Assembly: GCA_902802535.1 (NCBI GenBank)
Contig: CADCML010000006.1
Span: 1 to 64,000, forward strand
DNA length: 64,000 bases
Origin: an uncultured Bacteroidia bacterium
GTDB lineage: Bacteria; Bacteroidota; Bacteroidia; Bacteroidales; F082
Direction: 5' to 3'
A program made the position numbers and the translations under genes. A model generated the notes under the pieces. The model was not told the DNA's origin and did not search any database. It saw only the letters and a program-made list of their open reading frames with translations. Positions 34,336-42,007 of this stretch are shown here, in pieces (the stretch's first letter is position 1; every line of letters starts with the position of its first letter).

Positions 34336-35289
34336 ATGAAAATTATTGGAACAGGAAGCGCACTGCCCGCCTTGACGGTCACCAACGAGGACTTGACAGG
34401 ATTTTTGGATACCAGCGACGAGTGGATTTCCACCCGCACGGGCATACAGGCGCGTCATTTATTATCGACCGAAGATTTGTACGACATCGCCGTGGAGGCC
34501 GCCAACAAGGCCATCAAGGCCTCAGGGCTCCGTCCCGACCAGATAGATTTCCTCTTGGTCTCCAACGTGGCCAACCGCCATGTCACCCCGGGACTGAGTT
34601 GCATCATCCAAAAGCGGATTGACGTGACTTGCGCCGGTTTGGACATCAACGTGGCCTGCGCCGGATTCGTCAATGCGCTGATGCTCGCCGACGGCATGAT
34701 GAAGGCTGGCCACGCGAGGAACATATTAATAGTATGTGCCGAGGAACCCACCAAATACTGCAACTGGAAGGAACGCGATTGCAGCGTCCTCTTCGGCGAC
34801 GGTGCCGGTGCGGTCGTCTTGACCGAGGGCAACGCCTTCAAGGACGTGAAACTCACCATGATTTCCGACCGCGACGTGCTCTATTACGAAAGAGGTATGG
34901 AGCCTACGCCGTTTGAGGAGAAATACATCATCGGGCAACCGTTGGTGATGAAAGGCAAGGAATTGTTCCGCACCGCTGTTTCGGAGTCGGCCAAGGACAT
35001 CAATACCCTGCTGAAACGCAATGACTTGCAGTCCGATGACATCGATTGGTTCATGTTGCATCAAGCCAACAAGCGCATCATTGAAGGCATTCGCAATATC
35101 GTGGGTGGCCCCTGCGTTAAGTACCCGACCATCATCGAGAAATACGGCAACACCTCCTCGGCCAGCATCCCGATTATGCTCGACGAAATGATTGCCGATG
35201 ACAAAATCAAGGCTGGCCAAAAGATTGTCATGAGTGCCTTTGGCGCAGGATTCGTCTCCGCTGCCTGCTTGTGGGAATGGGAATTTTAA
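34336..35289 (+). CDS. fabH: 3-oxoacyl-ACP synthase III
   Basis: A cytoplasmic KAS III enzyme (317 residues) that condenses acetyl-CoA (or a branched starter) with malonyl-ACP to begin fatty acid synthesis. The catalytic triad is visible: Cys in NVACAGFVNAL near residue 110, His in WFMLHQANKRI near 238, and Asn in KYGNTSSASIP near 273. It opens the five-gene fab operon; fabF starts 17 nt later across an AATCTTGAA-type spacer. Confidence 0.93.
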   Translation: MKIIGTGSALPALTVTNEDLTGFLDTSDEWISTRTGIQARHLLSTEDLYDIAVEAANKAIKASGLRPDQIDFLLVSNVANRHVTPGLSCIIQKRIDVTCAGLDINVACAGFVNALMLADGMMKAGHARNILIVCAEEPTKYCNWKERDCSVLFGDGAGAVVLTEGNAFKDVKLTMISDRDVLYYERGMEPTPFEEKYIIGQPLVMKGKELFRTAVSESAKDINTLLKRNDLQSDDIDWFMLHQANKRIIEGIRNIVGGPCVKYPTIIEKYGNTSSASIPIMLDEMIADDKIKAGQKIVMSAFGAGFVSAACLWEWEF

Positions 35290-35306
35290 ATCTTGAATCT
35301 TGAATT

Positions 35307-36539
35307 ATGAATAGGAGAGTAGTTATAACCGGCATGGGCGCCGTTTCGCCCATTGGCAACGATTTGCCCACCATTTGGGATAACTTGATGAAAGGCTATT
35401 GTGGCATCGACTTCATCAAGTCGTTCGATACCACCGATCTTCCCGTGAAAATCGCCGCCGAGCTGAAAGACTTTGACCCTGAGACTCTTGGAGTTGACAA
35501 GGCTTTCGTCAAACGCAACGACCGTTTCGCCGTTTACACCTTGGCCGCAGCGTATCAGGCCATGAAAGACAATGCGGATATGCAGATGAGCCCTGACCGT
35601 TTGGGCGTGTATGTCGGATCCGGCATCGGCGGTTTCGACACCATTATGCGTGGTGTCAAGACTTATTATGATGAAGGTGCGCGCTGGATATCGCCCCTGA
35701 TGATCCCCACCATGATAGGCAACATGGCTTCGGGCAGCGTGGCCATCCGCTACAATGCACAAGGTCCATGTGTACCTATTGTAACGGCTTGTGCTACAGG
35801 CACTCACTCCATCGGCGAGGCCTATCGCGCCATCAAACATGGTTATGCCGATGCCATCATCGCGGGTGGCTCTGAGGCGGGCATCAACCCCGTTTCCATC
35901 GGCGGTTTCGCCAACTGCAAGGCTTTGACCAAGGCCGAAGACCCGAAACATGCCTCTTTGCCGTTCAACAAGAATCGTGCGGGTTTTGTCATTGCTGAAG
36001 GCTCAGGCATCGTGCTTTTGGAAGAATACGAACACGCCAAGCAACGCGGCGCGACCATTTACGCCGAGCTTTTCGGCTACGGCAACAGCTGCGATGCCTA
36101 CCACAGCACGGCTCCGCGTCCTGACGGCACCACACAGAGTTTGGCCATCAAGCAAGCCTTGGACGAGGCCCAATTCAAGGCGGGCGAGAGCATCTACATC
36201 AACGCGCACGGCACTGGTACGCCCATGAACGACAGCGGCGAGACCAAGGCCATCAAGATTGCGATGGGCGAGGAGGAAGCCTACAAGGCTCACATCAGCT
36301 CAACGAAATCGGAGATGGGACATGCTCTTGGTGCTGCTGGTGCCATTGAATTGATTATCAGTGTAATGACATTGAACAACGGCATCATCCCACCCACCAT
36401 CGGCTTGGATGAACCCGACCCTGAATGTGACCTCAACTATACACCCAACACGCCCGTCAAGGCCAACTTGGACATTGCTATTTCCAATTCTTTGGGCTTC
36501 GGTGGACATAACGCTTGCCTGGCAATTAGAAAAATATAA
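35307..36539 (+). CDS. fabF: 3-oxoacyl-ACP synthase II
   Basis: A KAS II elongating condensing enzyme of 410 residues. The nucleophile is in VTACATGTHSIGEAYR (Cys near residue 161) and the two His are in NAHGTGTPMNDSGE and MGHALGAAGAIE. N-terminal VVITGMGAVSPIGND is typical. It elongates acyl-ACP in type II fatty acid synthesis. It lies between fabH and fabZ, consistent with one pathway operon. Confidence 0.95.
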   Translation: MNRRVVITGMGAVSPIGNDLPTIWDNLMKGYCGIDFIKSFDTTDLPVKIAAELKDFDPETLGVDKAFVKRNDRFAVYTLAAAYQAMKDNADMQMSPDRLGVYVGSGIGGFDTIMRGVKTYYDEGARWISPLMIPTMIGNMASGSVAIRYNAQGPCVPIVTACATGTHSIGEAYRAIKHGYADAIIAGGSEAGINPVSIGGFANCKALTKAEDPKHASLPFNKNRAGFVIAEGSGIVLLEEYEHAKQRGATIYAELFGYGNSCDAYHSTAPRPDGTTQSLAIKQALDEAQFKAGESIYINAHGTGTPMNDSGETKAIKIAMGEEEAYKAHISSTKSEMGHALGAAGAIELIISVMTLNNGIIPPTIGLDEPDPECDLNYTPNTPVKANLDIAISNSLGFGGHNACLAIRKI

Positions 36540-36555
36540 TCAACAACTTAACAAT

Positions 36556-36987
36556 ATGAACAGAGACGAAATCAAACAGTATCTTCCGCATCGCGAGCCT
36601 ATGCTCTTGGTCGACGAAATGACCCTCGACGAGAACCATGTGGCCCATTCCAAGTACCACGTGACGGGCGAGGAGTTCTTCCTGAAAGGCCACTTCCCGG
36701 GCGAACCCGTCGTGCCAGGGGTCATCCTTTGCGAAATCATGGCCCAATCGTGCGCCCTGCTGATGAAAGACGACCTCATCGGCAAACTGACCTTCTATAC
36801 TGGCATCGACAAGGTGCGCTTCAAGAACAGCGTCAAACCCGGCGACACCGTCGAAGTGGAAGCCACGTTGACCTACCACATGCGCAACATCTACATCTGC
36901 TCCGCTGTGCTCAGCGTGGGTGGCAAAATGTGCGTCAAGGGCGAGCTTTCCTTTGCCCTGCTTCCCGACACTCGAAATAAACAATGA
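36556..36987 (+). CDS. fabZ: 3-hydroxyacyl-ACP dehydratase
   Basis: A 143-residue hot-dog-fold dehydratase. The ATG at 36556 is used because the family opening (DEIKQYLPHREPMLLVDEM) follows at once. The active-site His is in LKGHFPGEPVVPGV and Glu in ILCEIMAQS. In many Bacteroidota FabZ is fused to LpxC; here it stands alone and is linked to fatty acid genes rather than lipid A genes. Confidence 0.92.
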   Translation: MNRDEIKQYLPHREPMLLVDEMTLDENHVAHSKYHVTGEEFFLKGHFPGEPVVPGVILCEIMAQSCALLMKDDLIGKLTFYTGIDKVRFKNSVKPGDTVEVEATLTYHMRNIYICSAVLSVGGKMCVKGELSFALLPDTRNKQ

Positions 36988-37022
36988 ATCTTGAATCTTG
37001 AATTTTAAATCTTAAATTTGAA
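36985..37022. repeat. AATCTTGAA-type spacer repeat in the fab operon
   Basis: AATCTTGAATCTTGAA and related words fill the fabZ-acpP gap. Similar AT-rich words fill the gaps before fabF and fabG. Confidence 0.5.
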
Positions 37023-37265
37023 ATGGCAAGTATACAAGACAAAGCGCAGGCGTTGATTGCTTCGAAGCTGAAAGTCAGTGAGAAAGAGATTGCGCCAGAG
37101 AAGCATCTTTTCAACGACTTGGGTGCCGACTCGTTGGATGTTGTGGAGCTTATCATGATCTTGGAGCGCGAATTCAACGTGAAGTTCTCCGAGGAAGAGA
37201 CGGCCAACATCAAGACCGTTGGAGATGTTTATGCATTGATTGATAAATACACAAAGAAATCTTAA
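37023..37265 (+). CDS. acpP: acyl carrier protein
   Basis: An 80-residue acidic helical protein that carries growing acyl chains on phosphopantetheine. The attachment Ser is in LGADSLDVVEL (residue 37). The length and composition are standard. It lies between fabZ and fabG. Confidence 0.94.
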   Translation: MASIQDKAQALIASKLKVSEKEIAPEKHLFNDLGADSLDVVELIMILEREFNVKFSEEETANIKTVGDVYALIDKYTKKS

Positions 37266-37291
37266 ATTTTGAATCTTAAATCTGAAACACT

Positions 37292-38038
37292 ATGAAGCTT
37301 TTAGAAAATAAAGTGGCTCTGATTACGGGTGCTGGTCGCGGCATCGGCAAGGCCATCGCTCTGCGTTTTGCCCAGGAAGGCTGCAACATCGCCTTCACCG
37401 ACATTGCTTTGAACGATGTCGTCATGGAAACGGAAAAGGAACTGCAAGCCCTTGGCGTCAAGGTGAAGGCATACGCCTCCAATGCCGCCAACTTTGAGGA
37501 AACGCATCAGGTCGTCGACGAAATCGTCAAGGACTTTGGTCGCATCGACATCCTCGTCAACAACGCGGGCATCACCAAGGATACTGCCCTCAAGCGCATG
37601 ACTGAGGAACAGTGGGATGCTGTCATCAACGTGAACCTCAAGTCGGTGTTCAACTTCACCAAGGCCGTGCAACCCGTCATGTGGAAGCAGGCTGGCGGTA
37701 GTGTCATCAACATGAGCTCGGTGGTGGGCGTTTCGGGCAATGCCAACCAATGCAACTACAGCGCCTCGAAGGCTGGAATCATCGGCTTCACCAAGAGCGC
37801 GGCCAAGGAGATGGGTGTGCGCAACATCCGCCACAACGCCATCGCTCCGGGCTTCATCATCACCGCTATGACCAATGCCCTTCCTGAGGATGTCCGCAAA
37901 GCTTGGGAAAGCCTCATTCCGTTGCGTCGCGGCGGCACGCCTGAGGATGTGGCCAACGTAGCCCTCTTCCTCGCCTCCGACCTTTCCTCGTATGTCACGG
38001 GTCAGGTCATCCACTGCTGTGGTGGAATGAATTGCTAA
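37292..38038 (+). CDS. fabG: 3-oxoacyl-ACP reductase
   Basis: A 248-residue short-chain dehydrogenase/reductase. The NADPH-binding motif is TGAGRGIGKA near residue 14; NNAGIT near 89, catalytic Ser in VINMSSVVGVSG, and YSASK (Tyr near 155, Lys 159) complete the active site. The first reductive step of elongation fits its place at the end of the fab operon. A terminator follows at 38.15 kb. Confidence 0.92.
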   Translation: MKLLENKVALITGAGRGIGKAIALRFAQEGCNIAFTDIALNDVVMETEKELQALGVKVKAYASNAANFEETHQVVDEIVKDFGRIDILVNNAGITKDTALKRMTEEQWDAVINVNLKSVFNFTKAVQPVMWKQAGGSVINMSSVVGVSGNANQCNYSASKAGIIGFTKSAAKEMGVRNIRHNAIAPGFIITAMTNALPEDVRKAWESLIPLRRGGTPEDVANVALFLASDLSSYVTGQVIHCCGGMNC

Positions 38039-38152
38039 AATACACTGGGCTTTGCAGCAGCCATGTCATCCCAACGCAGGTTCGTGCGTGGCAGGGGATC
38101 TATGGCTGCGTCTAAGAGGTAATTTGAATTTTATTGAAAACGATAGCAGAAG

Positions 38153-38180
38153 AAAAGCCTCGCTGATTGGCGGGGCTTTT
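38153..38180. terminator. terminator after fabG
   Basis: AAAAGCCTCGC and GCGGGGCTTTT form an 11-bp stem with one G-U pair and a short loop, followed by T-rich sequence. The flanking A and T runs let it work in both directions, which would also close the relic gene on the other strand. Confidence 0.8.
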
Positions 38181-38217
38181 CTATTTGTATTCTTTCCGTT
38201 TGCCAACAGAATACGCC

Positions 38218-38406
38218 TCAAAACAAGTGATCTAACGTGACCACTTGCTGGAAAACGCCGCTATGGTAGCCGTATTTCAGCCCGAAAGTGGTGACGAGAG
38301 TCATTTGTAGACTTTGTTTGCGGTTGATATGGTCTAACATCCATTGCAGGCGATGGCGCAGTTAGCGTTCATTCATTTCACGAATTTCTTCTTCTCTACC
38401 TACCAT
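38218..38406 (-). pseudogene. relic of an AAA/DUF234 ATPase gene (internal deletion)
   Basis: ATG 38406 opens MVGREEEIREMNER then TAA; the same frame continues without further stops for 47 codons to TGA at 38218. The downstream part contains LQMTLVTTFGLKYGYHSG and VVTLDHLF, matching the C-terminal ends of the ATPases at 45.1 kb and 51.9 kb (LTLLTTYGLNEGRYSS, LTMDDLF in the latter). The first 14 residues match their N termini (GREHEI / GRQEEI). About 400 codons in the middle are therefore missing. A palindrome with a -7 element lies upstream, as at the intact paralogues. Confidence 0.7.
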
Positions 38407-38421
38407 TTTTCTTAAAAAGTG

Positions 38422-38472
38422 TTTTATTTTTTCTGCAAAGATATAAAAAATATCAATTGCAGAAAAATAAAA
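38422..38472 (-). promoter_or_regulatory. palindrome around the promoter of the ATPase relic
   Basis: TTTTATTTTTTCTGCA (38422-38437) and TGCAGAAAAATAAAA (38458-38472) pair with a single bulged T. The minus-strand -7 element TATCTTTG (38443-38436) is inside and overlaps the left arm. Confidence 0.65.
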
Positions 38473-38509
38473 CGATGTTTTTGATTGAAATTTTTCTGGA
38501 ATAAGATTT

Positions 38510-39388
38510 TTACTTCTTATTAAACGCCTCCAATACCTTGGCAGAGTAGGTCTTTGAAACCGGTACGGAATCCAGCCCTTCGCGCTCGAAGTCGATGACG
38601 AAACCATCGGATTCGTTGTGAAGCACGCTCACCTTGCTGATGTTGACGATATAAGAACGGTGACAGCGCATCAAACTGCTGGAATCCACGCAATTATCGG
38701 CGATGGTCTGCATCTTGCAGCGAAGCATGTAGCTGGCGATGTTGCCGCTGCGTTGGTAGAACACGTTGATGTAGTTGTCCTCCGCCTTGATATAGTACAG
38801 GTTGTCGAGTTTGACGGACAATTTCAGGTTGCCGTTGTTGTCCATCAGGTTGATGATTTCGGTGTGTTGGGGCATCACTTCGTCGTCCGATTCCACCGTG
38901 TCGCTCTTGGTGAGCATGAGGCGTTGTCTCGTGTCTTTCAGTAAGATAGAAAGAATGGTGACGGTATAGGGTACGGCCAAGGCGACAAAGGTAATCAACA
39001 CGCTTTTCGCATAGAGATAGCCGAAACTGTGGTCGGTGGACTGAATCTCAAAATAGGAAATCAGGGTGTGGCACACTGCGATAATCATGATTTCGAGGAA
39101 CAGCCAAAGAATGTACACCCCAAATGGGAAATGCCTGCTTTTGCGGATGACCCAGTTCATTAGCACGCGGCTGAGTGCCAGAAACAAGGTGCCTGTGCCC
39201 ACAAACGCCGCCGTAATGAAGAAATAATTTCCGCGTCCCACCTGAAACCAAGCAGTTTCCGAAAACGGGACGTATGCGGTCAGGAACACCAAAGCGAACA
39301 GCGTCGAGATAATCACATTAAGCACCTGCCCGACGGGTTCTGTCAGGCACTCAGGCGTTTGCGTTATCAGGCGTTTTGGGAATTTCAT
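38510..39388 (-). CDS. membrane-bound LytTR-type transcription regulator
   Basis: A 292-residue protein with four hydrophobic helices in residues 20-155 (for example NVIISTLFALVFLTAYV and SVLITFVALAVPYTVTILS) and a C-terminal LytTR DNA-binding domain (about 185-292) containing LYYIKAEDNYINVFY and MRCHRSYIVNISKV. It may read an envelope or lipid signal and bind DNA directly. The start at 39388 is chosen because the -7 element at 39419-39412 lies downstream of a longer in-frame ATG. No receiver domain is present, so it is not a standard response regulator. Confidence 0.85.
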   Translation of the reverse strand: MKFPKRLITQTPECLTEPVGQVLNVIISTLFALVFLTAYVPFSETAWFQVGRGNYFFITAAFVGTGTLFLALSRVLMNWVIRKSRHFPFGVYILWLFLEIMIIAVCHTLISYFEIQSTDHSFGYLYAKSVLITFVALAVPYTVTILSILLKDTRQRLMLTKSDTVESDDEVMPQHTEIINLMDNNGNLKLSVKLDNLYYIKAEDNYINVFYQRSGNIASYMLRCKMQTIADNCVDSSSLMRCHRSYIVNISKVSVLHNESDGFVIDFEREGLDSVPVSKTYSAKVLEAFNKK

Positions 39389-39411
39389 AGCGTTTGTTCT
39401 AAACAACGCGG

Positions 39412-39419
39412 CAAAGATA
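39412..39419 (-). promoter_or_regulatory. -7 element of the LytTR gene
   Basis: Minus-strand TATCTTTG, 23 nt before the start codon at 39388. No -33 match is seen. Confidence 0.5.
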
Positions 39420-39557
39420 TGAATTTTTTCGGGATTGCCTTGCGGCAAGAAATCTTTCAAGAATCGAAATCAAAATCTATCAAAATCAATCATATTAAGT
39501 CTGAGGTCGTCTGAAAAGCGATTTTGAATGATTTTAAAAGCAGATTTTGAACAATTT

Positions 39558-40040
39558 CTATGCGAAGCATATCCCATTAATAACCTCCCAAACCAAAGAA
39601 CCTTCAAAACCCTTCTGCATAGCGTATGCGGCCAATTTGCGTTTTCTCTCGAAATCGTTTTCAGCCTTCACGGTCTTGGATTTTGTTTTCAAAATGTCAA
39701 TAAGCCGCTGGCGATAAAGGTCTTCGTCGGTCTGTGTCAAAGCTTCGTCAATAATGTCCTTGGCAATACCTTTCTGTATGAGGTGAAAACGAATCTTGTT
39801 TATTCCCCAGCCGCTTTGGTTGATTTTGCCACGGACATAACTTCTGGCAAACCTTTCATCGTTGACAAAACGGTTGTCCACCAGATAATCAATGATTTTG
39901 TCTTTTTCTTTTTGCGGAAGGTCAAAGGTTTTCAATTTGTCCCGCACATCCTTCACGCAACGTTCCTGATAGGCGCAATATTTGGCCATTTTGTCCAAAA
40001 CTTGGTCAGGAGTGAGCGGTTGGGCGGCTTGTTTGGGCAT
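39558..40040 (-). CDS. recX: RecX-family regulatory protein
   Basis: A 160-residue helical protein of the RecX family, which modulates RecA filaments in recombination and repair. Typical blocks are YCAYQERCVKDVRDKL, IIDYLVDNRFVNDERFARSY and KIRFHLIQKGI, the three-helix repeats of the family. The start at 40040 overlaps the stop of the upstream permease gene by one base (TGATG), so the two are co-translated although functionally unrelated. recA is not in this window. Confidence 0.9.
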   Translation of the reverse strand: MPKQAAQPLTPDQVLDKMAKYCAYQERCVKDVRDKLKTFDLPQKEKDKIIDYLVDNRFVNDERFARSYVRGKINQSGWGINKIRFHLIQKGIAKDIIDEALTQTDEDLYRQRLIDILKTKSKTVKAENDFERKRKLAAYAMQKGFEGSLVWEVINGICFA

Positions 40041-41059
40041 CAGCAATCGATTTTGAGGTCGCCTTCTTTGATCCAACCGATTTTTCTGAAAATCAGGCCG
40101 AAAAGCCATGATAGTACGGCGGGCAGAATGAAGCAAACCAAAGCCATACCCATCCACATGTTTGCGCCGCCTTCGGGCATGGCCGTGTAGATGCCGATAG
40201 GTCCGACAAGGCCACAGGTGCCCATGCCGGAGCCTATGGGAATGTTCTCCAAATGGAAAACACAAGTCGAAATAGGGCCAGTGATGGCAGCAGTGAGCAG
40301 CACGGGAATCCAAATGCGCGGGTTCTTCACGATGTTGCCCATTTGCAGCATCGAAGTACCTAAACCCTGCGCGACGAGCCCGCCCCAACGATTTTCCCTG
40401 AAACTCAGGATGGCGAAACCAATCATCTGGGCGCAGCAGCCGGCTGTGGCCGCGCCACCCGCCAATCCGCCCAAACCAATGGCGAGGCAGATGGCCGCTG
40501 AACTGATGGGCAAAGTGAGCACCATGCCGATGACTACGGAGACGACGATACCCATGAGGAAGGGCTGCATTTGTGTGGCGTTCTCGATGAAGGTGCCGAG
40601 GGCGGTCATCACCCTTTGGATGGGCGCACCCACAGCGTAGGCCACCAAAACGCCGCTGATAATGACCACAGCAGGTGTGACCAAAATATCCACTTGAGTC
40701 TCCTTGTAGACCATTTTGCCCAACTCAATCGCCACAATGACAGCGGCATACGCTCCCATTGGGCCACCGAGTTCATTGCCCGCAATGCCCACAGCAATGG
40801 CGCTGAACAGCACCAAGCCTTCGCAGCCTAATTTGTAGGCGATGGCCACCGCGATGGCGGCTCCTGTGGCGGCCTTGGCGTATTTCGCGATAGTGGCGAA
40901 AGCCTCAATGCCCGTCTTGTCGCCCAAGGTTTGGAAGATGGTGCCGATGAGCAGCGAGGCGAACAAACCCAAGGCCATAGCGCCAAGAGCGTCGACAAAA
41001 TAGGCGCGCCAGGTGAGGTCGATGTTTTTGCGTTTCAGGAAGTCCTTGAAGTTTCCCAT
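40040..41059 (-). CDS. PTS EIIC-like membrane transporter
   Basis: A 339-residue inner-membrane protein with about ten helices and many Gly-rich turns (IGLGGLAGGAATAGCCAQMIG, GPIGIYTAMPEGGANMWMG). It matches the PTS_EIIC_2 group of EIIC-like permeases that occur without other PTS components; none is encoded nearby. The substrate is unknown. It shares a transcript with recX. Confidence 0.75.
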   Translation of the reverse strand: MGNFKDFLKRKNIDLTWRAYFVDALGAMALGLFASLLIGTIFQTLGDKTGIEAFATIAKYAKAATGAAIAVAIAYKLGCEGLVLFSAIAVGIAGNELGGPMGAYAAVIVAIELGKMVYKETQVDILVTPAVVIISGVLVAYAVGAPIQRVMTALGTFIENATQMQPFLMGIVVSVVIGMVLTLPISSAAICLAIGLGGLAGGAATAGCCAQMIGFAILSFRENRWGGLVAQGLGTSMLQMGNIVKNPRIWIPVLLTAAITGPISTCVFHLENIPIGSGMGTCGLVGPIGIYTAMPEGGANMWMGMALVCFILPAVLSWLFGLIFRKIGWIKEGDLKIDC

Positions 41060-41070
41060 GAGTTATTATG

Positions 41071-41178
41071 CATCGCTTTGCGTCACTGCGAGGCACGAAG
41101 CAGTCCAGAGTTAAAGTTCAATAGTTAGTATTACTCTGGATTGCTTCGTCGTTCCTCCTCGCAATGACGCGAAGCGTG
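41071..41178. repeat. palindromic repeat, copy 2 (GTCATTGCGAG type)
   Basis: CGTCACTGCGAGGCACGAAG then CAGTCCAGAG pair with CTCTGGATTGCTTCG and CGCAATGACG on the right. Same family as 19068-19164, but with a different loop and extra outer pairing (CGCTTTGCG/CGCGAAGCG). It fills the gap between the EIIC-like and nicotinamidase genes. Confidence 0.8.
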
Positions 41179-41182
41179 TCAA

Positions 41183-41902
41183 TTAGAATTCAATACCTTG
41201 GATGCCATTCTCCTTCATCAGGTCGGCGAGCTTGGTGTCGTTGTCGTCGACGGCGGCGAGGCAGTTCGTGACGATGCGGATTTTCTTGGCAGGATAGAAG
41301 GCCATCAGGTCTTTGGTGGTCTCATAGACGCAATAATCGGTGGCGATACCGCAAATGTCGATGCCTTCAAATTTTTCATTTTCAATGACATGGCGCAGTT
41401 TTTCACCGCTATGCTCGTTTTGGAAGATACTGAATTCTTCCTTGTCAGCTAAATCGCCCTTCTCCATGAAGTGGACTTGAATATTGCTTCCGTTGCCCAT
41501 CAGGCCGTCAAGAACTTTGAGCAGGCGGGGATAGATATTCATGCCTTCGGTGCCTTGCACGCAATGGGGTGGGAACACACCACCTTGCTCCACGAACGAG
41601 CAATGGTTTTTGGGATGTGCGTCTTGGGTGGCAATAATCCAACCATAGTTTTTCCAAGCGCCTTCGTTCAGGGCTTTGGCGAGGTAGTCCATGGCAGCGG
41701 GACCTTTGGCCGTAGCCAAACTGCCTGTGGTGAAGTCGACTTGCGGGTCTACGATGATGAGCAGCCGATTAGGCAGTTGGGGCTTTTCCGCTTTGGCTTC
41801 GGTCTTGTCTTCTTTTTGTCTCTTCTCTTTTTTGTCGTTGTTGCAACCCGTCATGGCGAGGGCGGCGATGAGCACAATGGCTCCGATGATGCTTTTCTTC
41901 AT
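41183..41902 (-). CDS. exported nicotinamidase-type cysteine hydrolase (lipoprotein)
   Basis: A 239-residue isochorismatase-fold hydrolase. Catalytic Asp is in LLIIVDPQVDFTTGSLA and Cys in DICGIATDYCVYETTKDL; His residues for metal binding follow in ATQDAHPKNHCSF. This matches nicotinamidase (nicotinamide to nicotinate). Unusually, the N terminus MKKSIIGAIVLIAALAMTGC is a lipoprotein signal with Cys at 20, then a charged linker rich in Lys and Glu. The enzyme would thus act in the periplasm or at the cell surface. A -7 element (TATTTTTG, 41940-41933) lies upstream. Confidence 0.85.
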   Translation of the reverse strand: MKKSIIGAIVLIAALAMTGCNNDKKEKRQKEDKTEAKAEKPQLPNRLLIIVDPQVDFTTGSLATAKGPAAMDYLAKALNEGAWKNYGWIIATQDAHPKNHCSFVEQGGVFPPHCVQGTEGMNIYPRLLKVLDGLMGNGSNIQVHFMEKGDLADKEEFSIFQNEHSGEKLRHVIENEKFEGIDICGIATDYCVYETTKDLMAFYPAKKIRIVTNCLAAVDDNDTKLADLMKENGIQGIEF

Positions 41903-42007
41903 GATTGAATGATGTTTGTTAGAAATTTGCTGCAAAAATACGGAAATTTTGAATTGCCATAAAGGGAATTGACGATTTTCGAACTTGCTATGAATGTTTT
42001 ACTTATA

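Noticed and set aside
38052-38240. 62-codon plus-strand frame after fabG
   Set aside because: It runs through the terminator hairpin and over the relic ATPase; composition is not protein-like.
40040-41059. Complete PTS sugar uptake system
   Set aside because: Only an EIIC-like permease is present; no EIIA, EIIB, HPr or EI gene is nearby.
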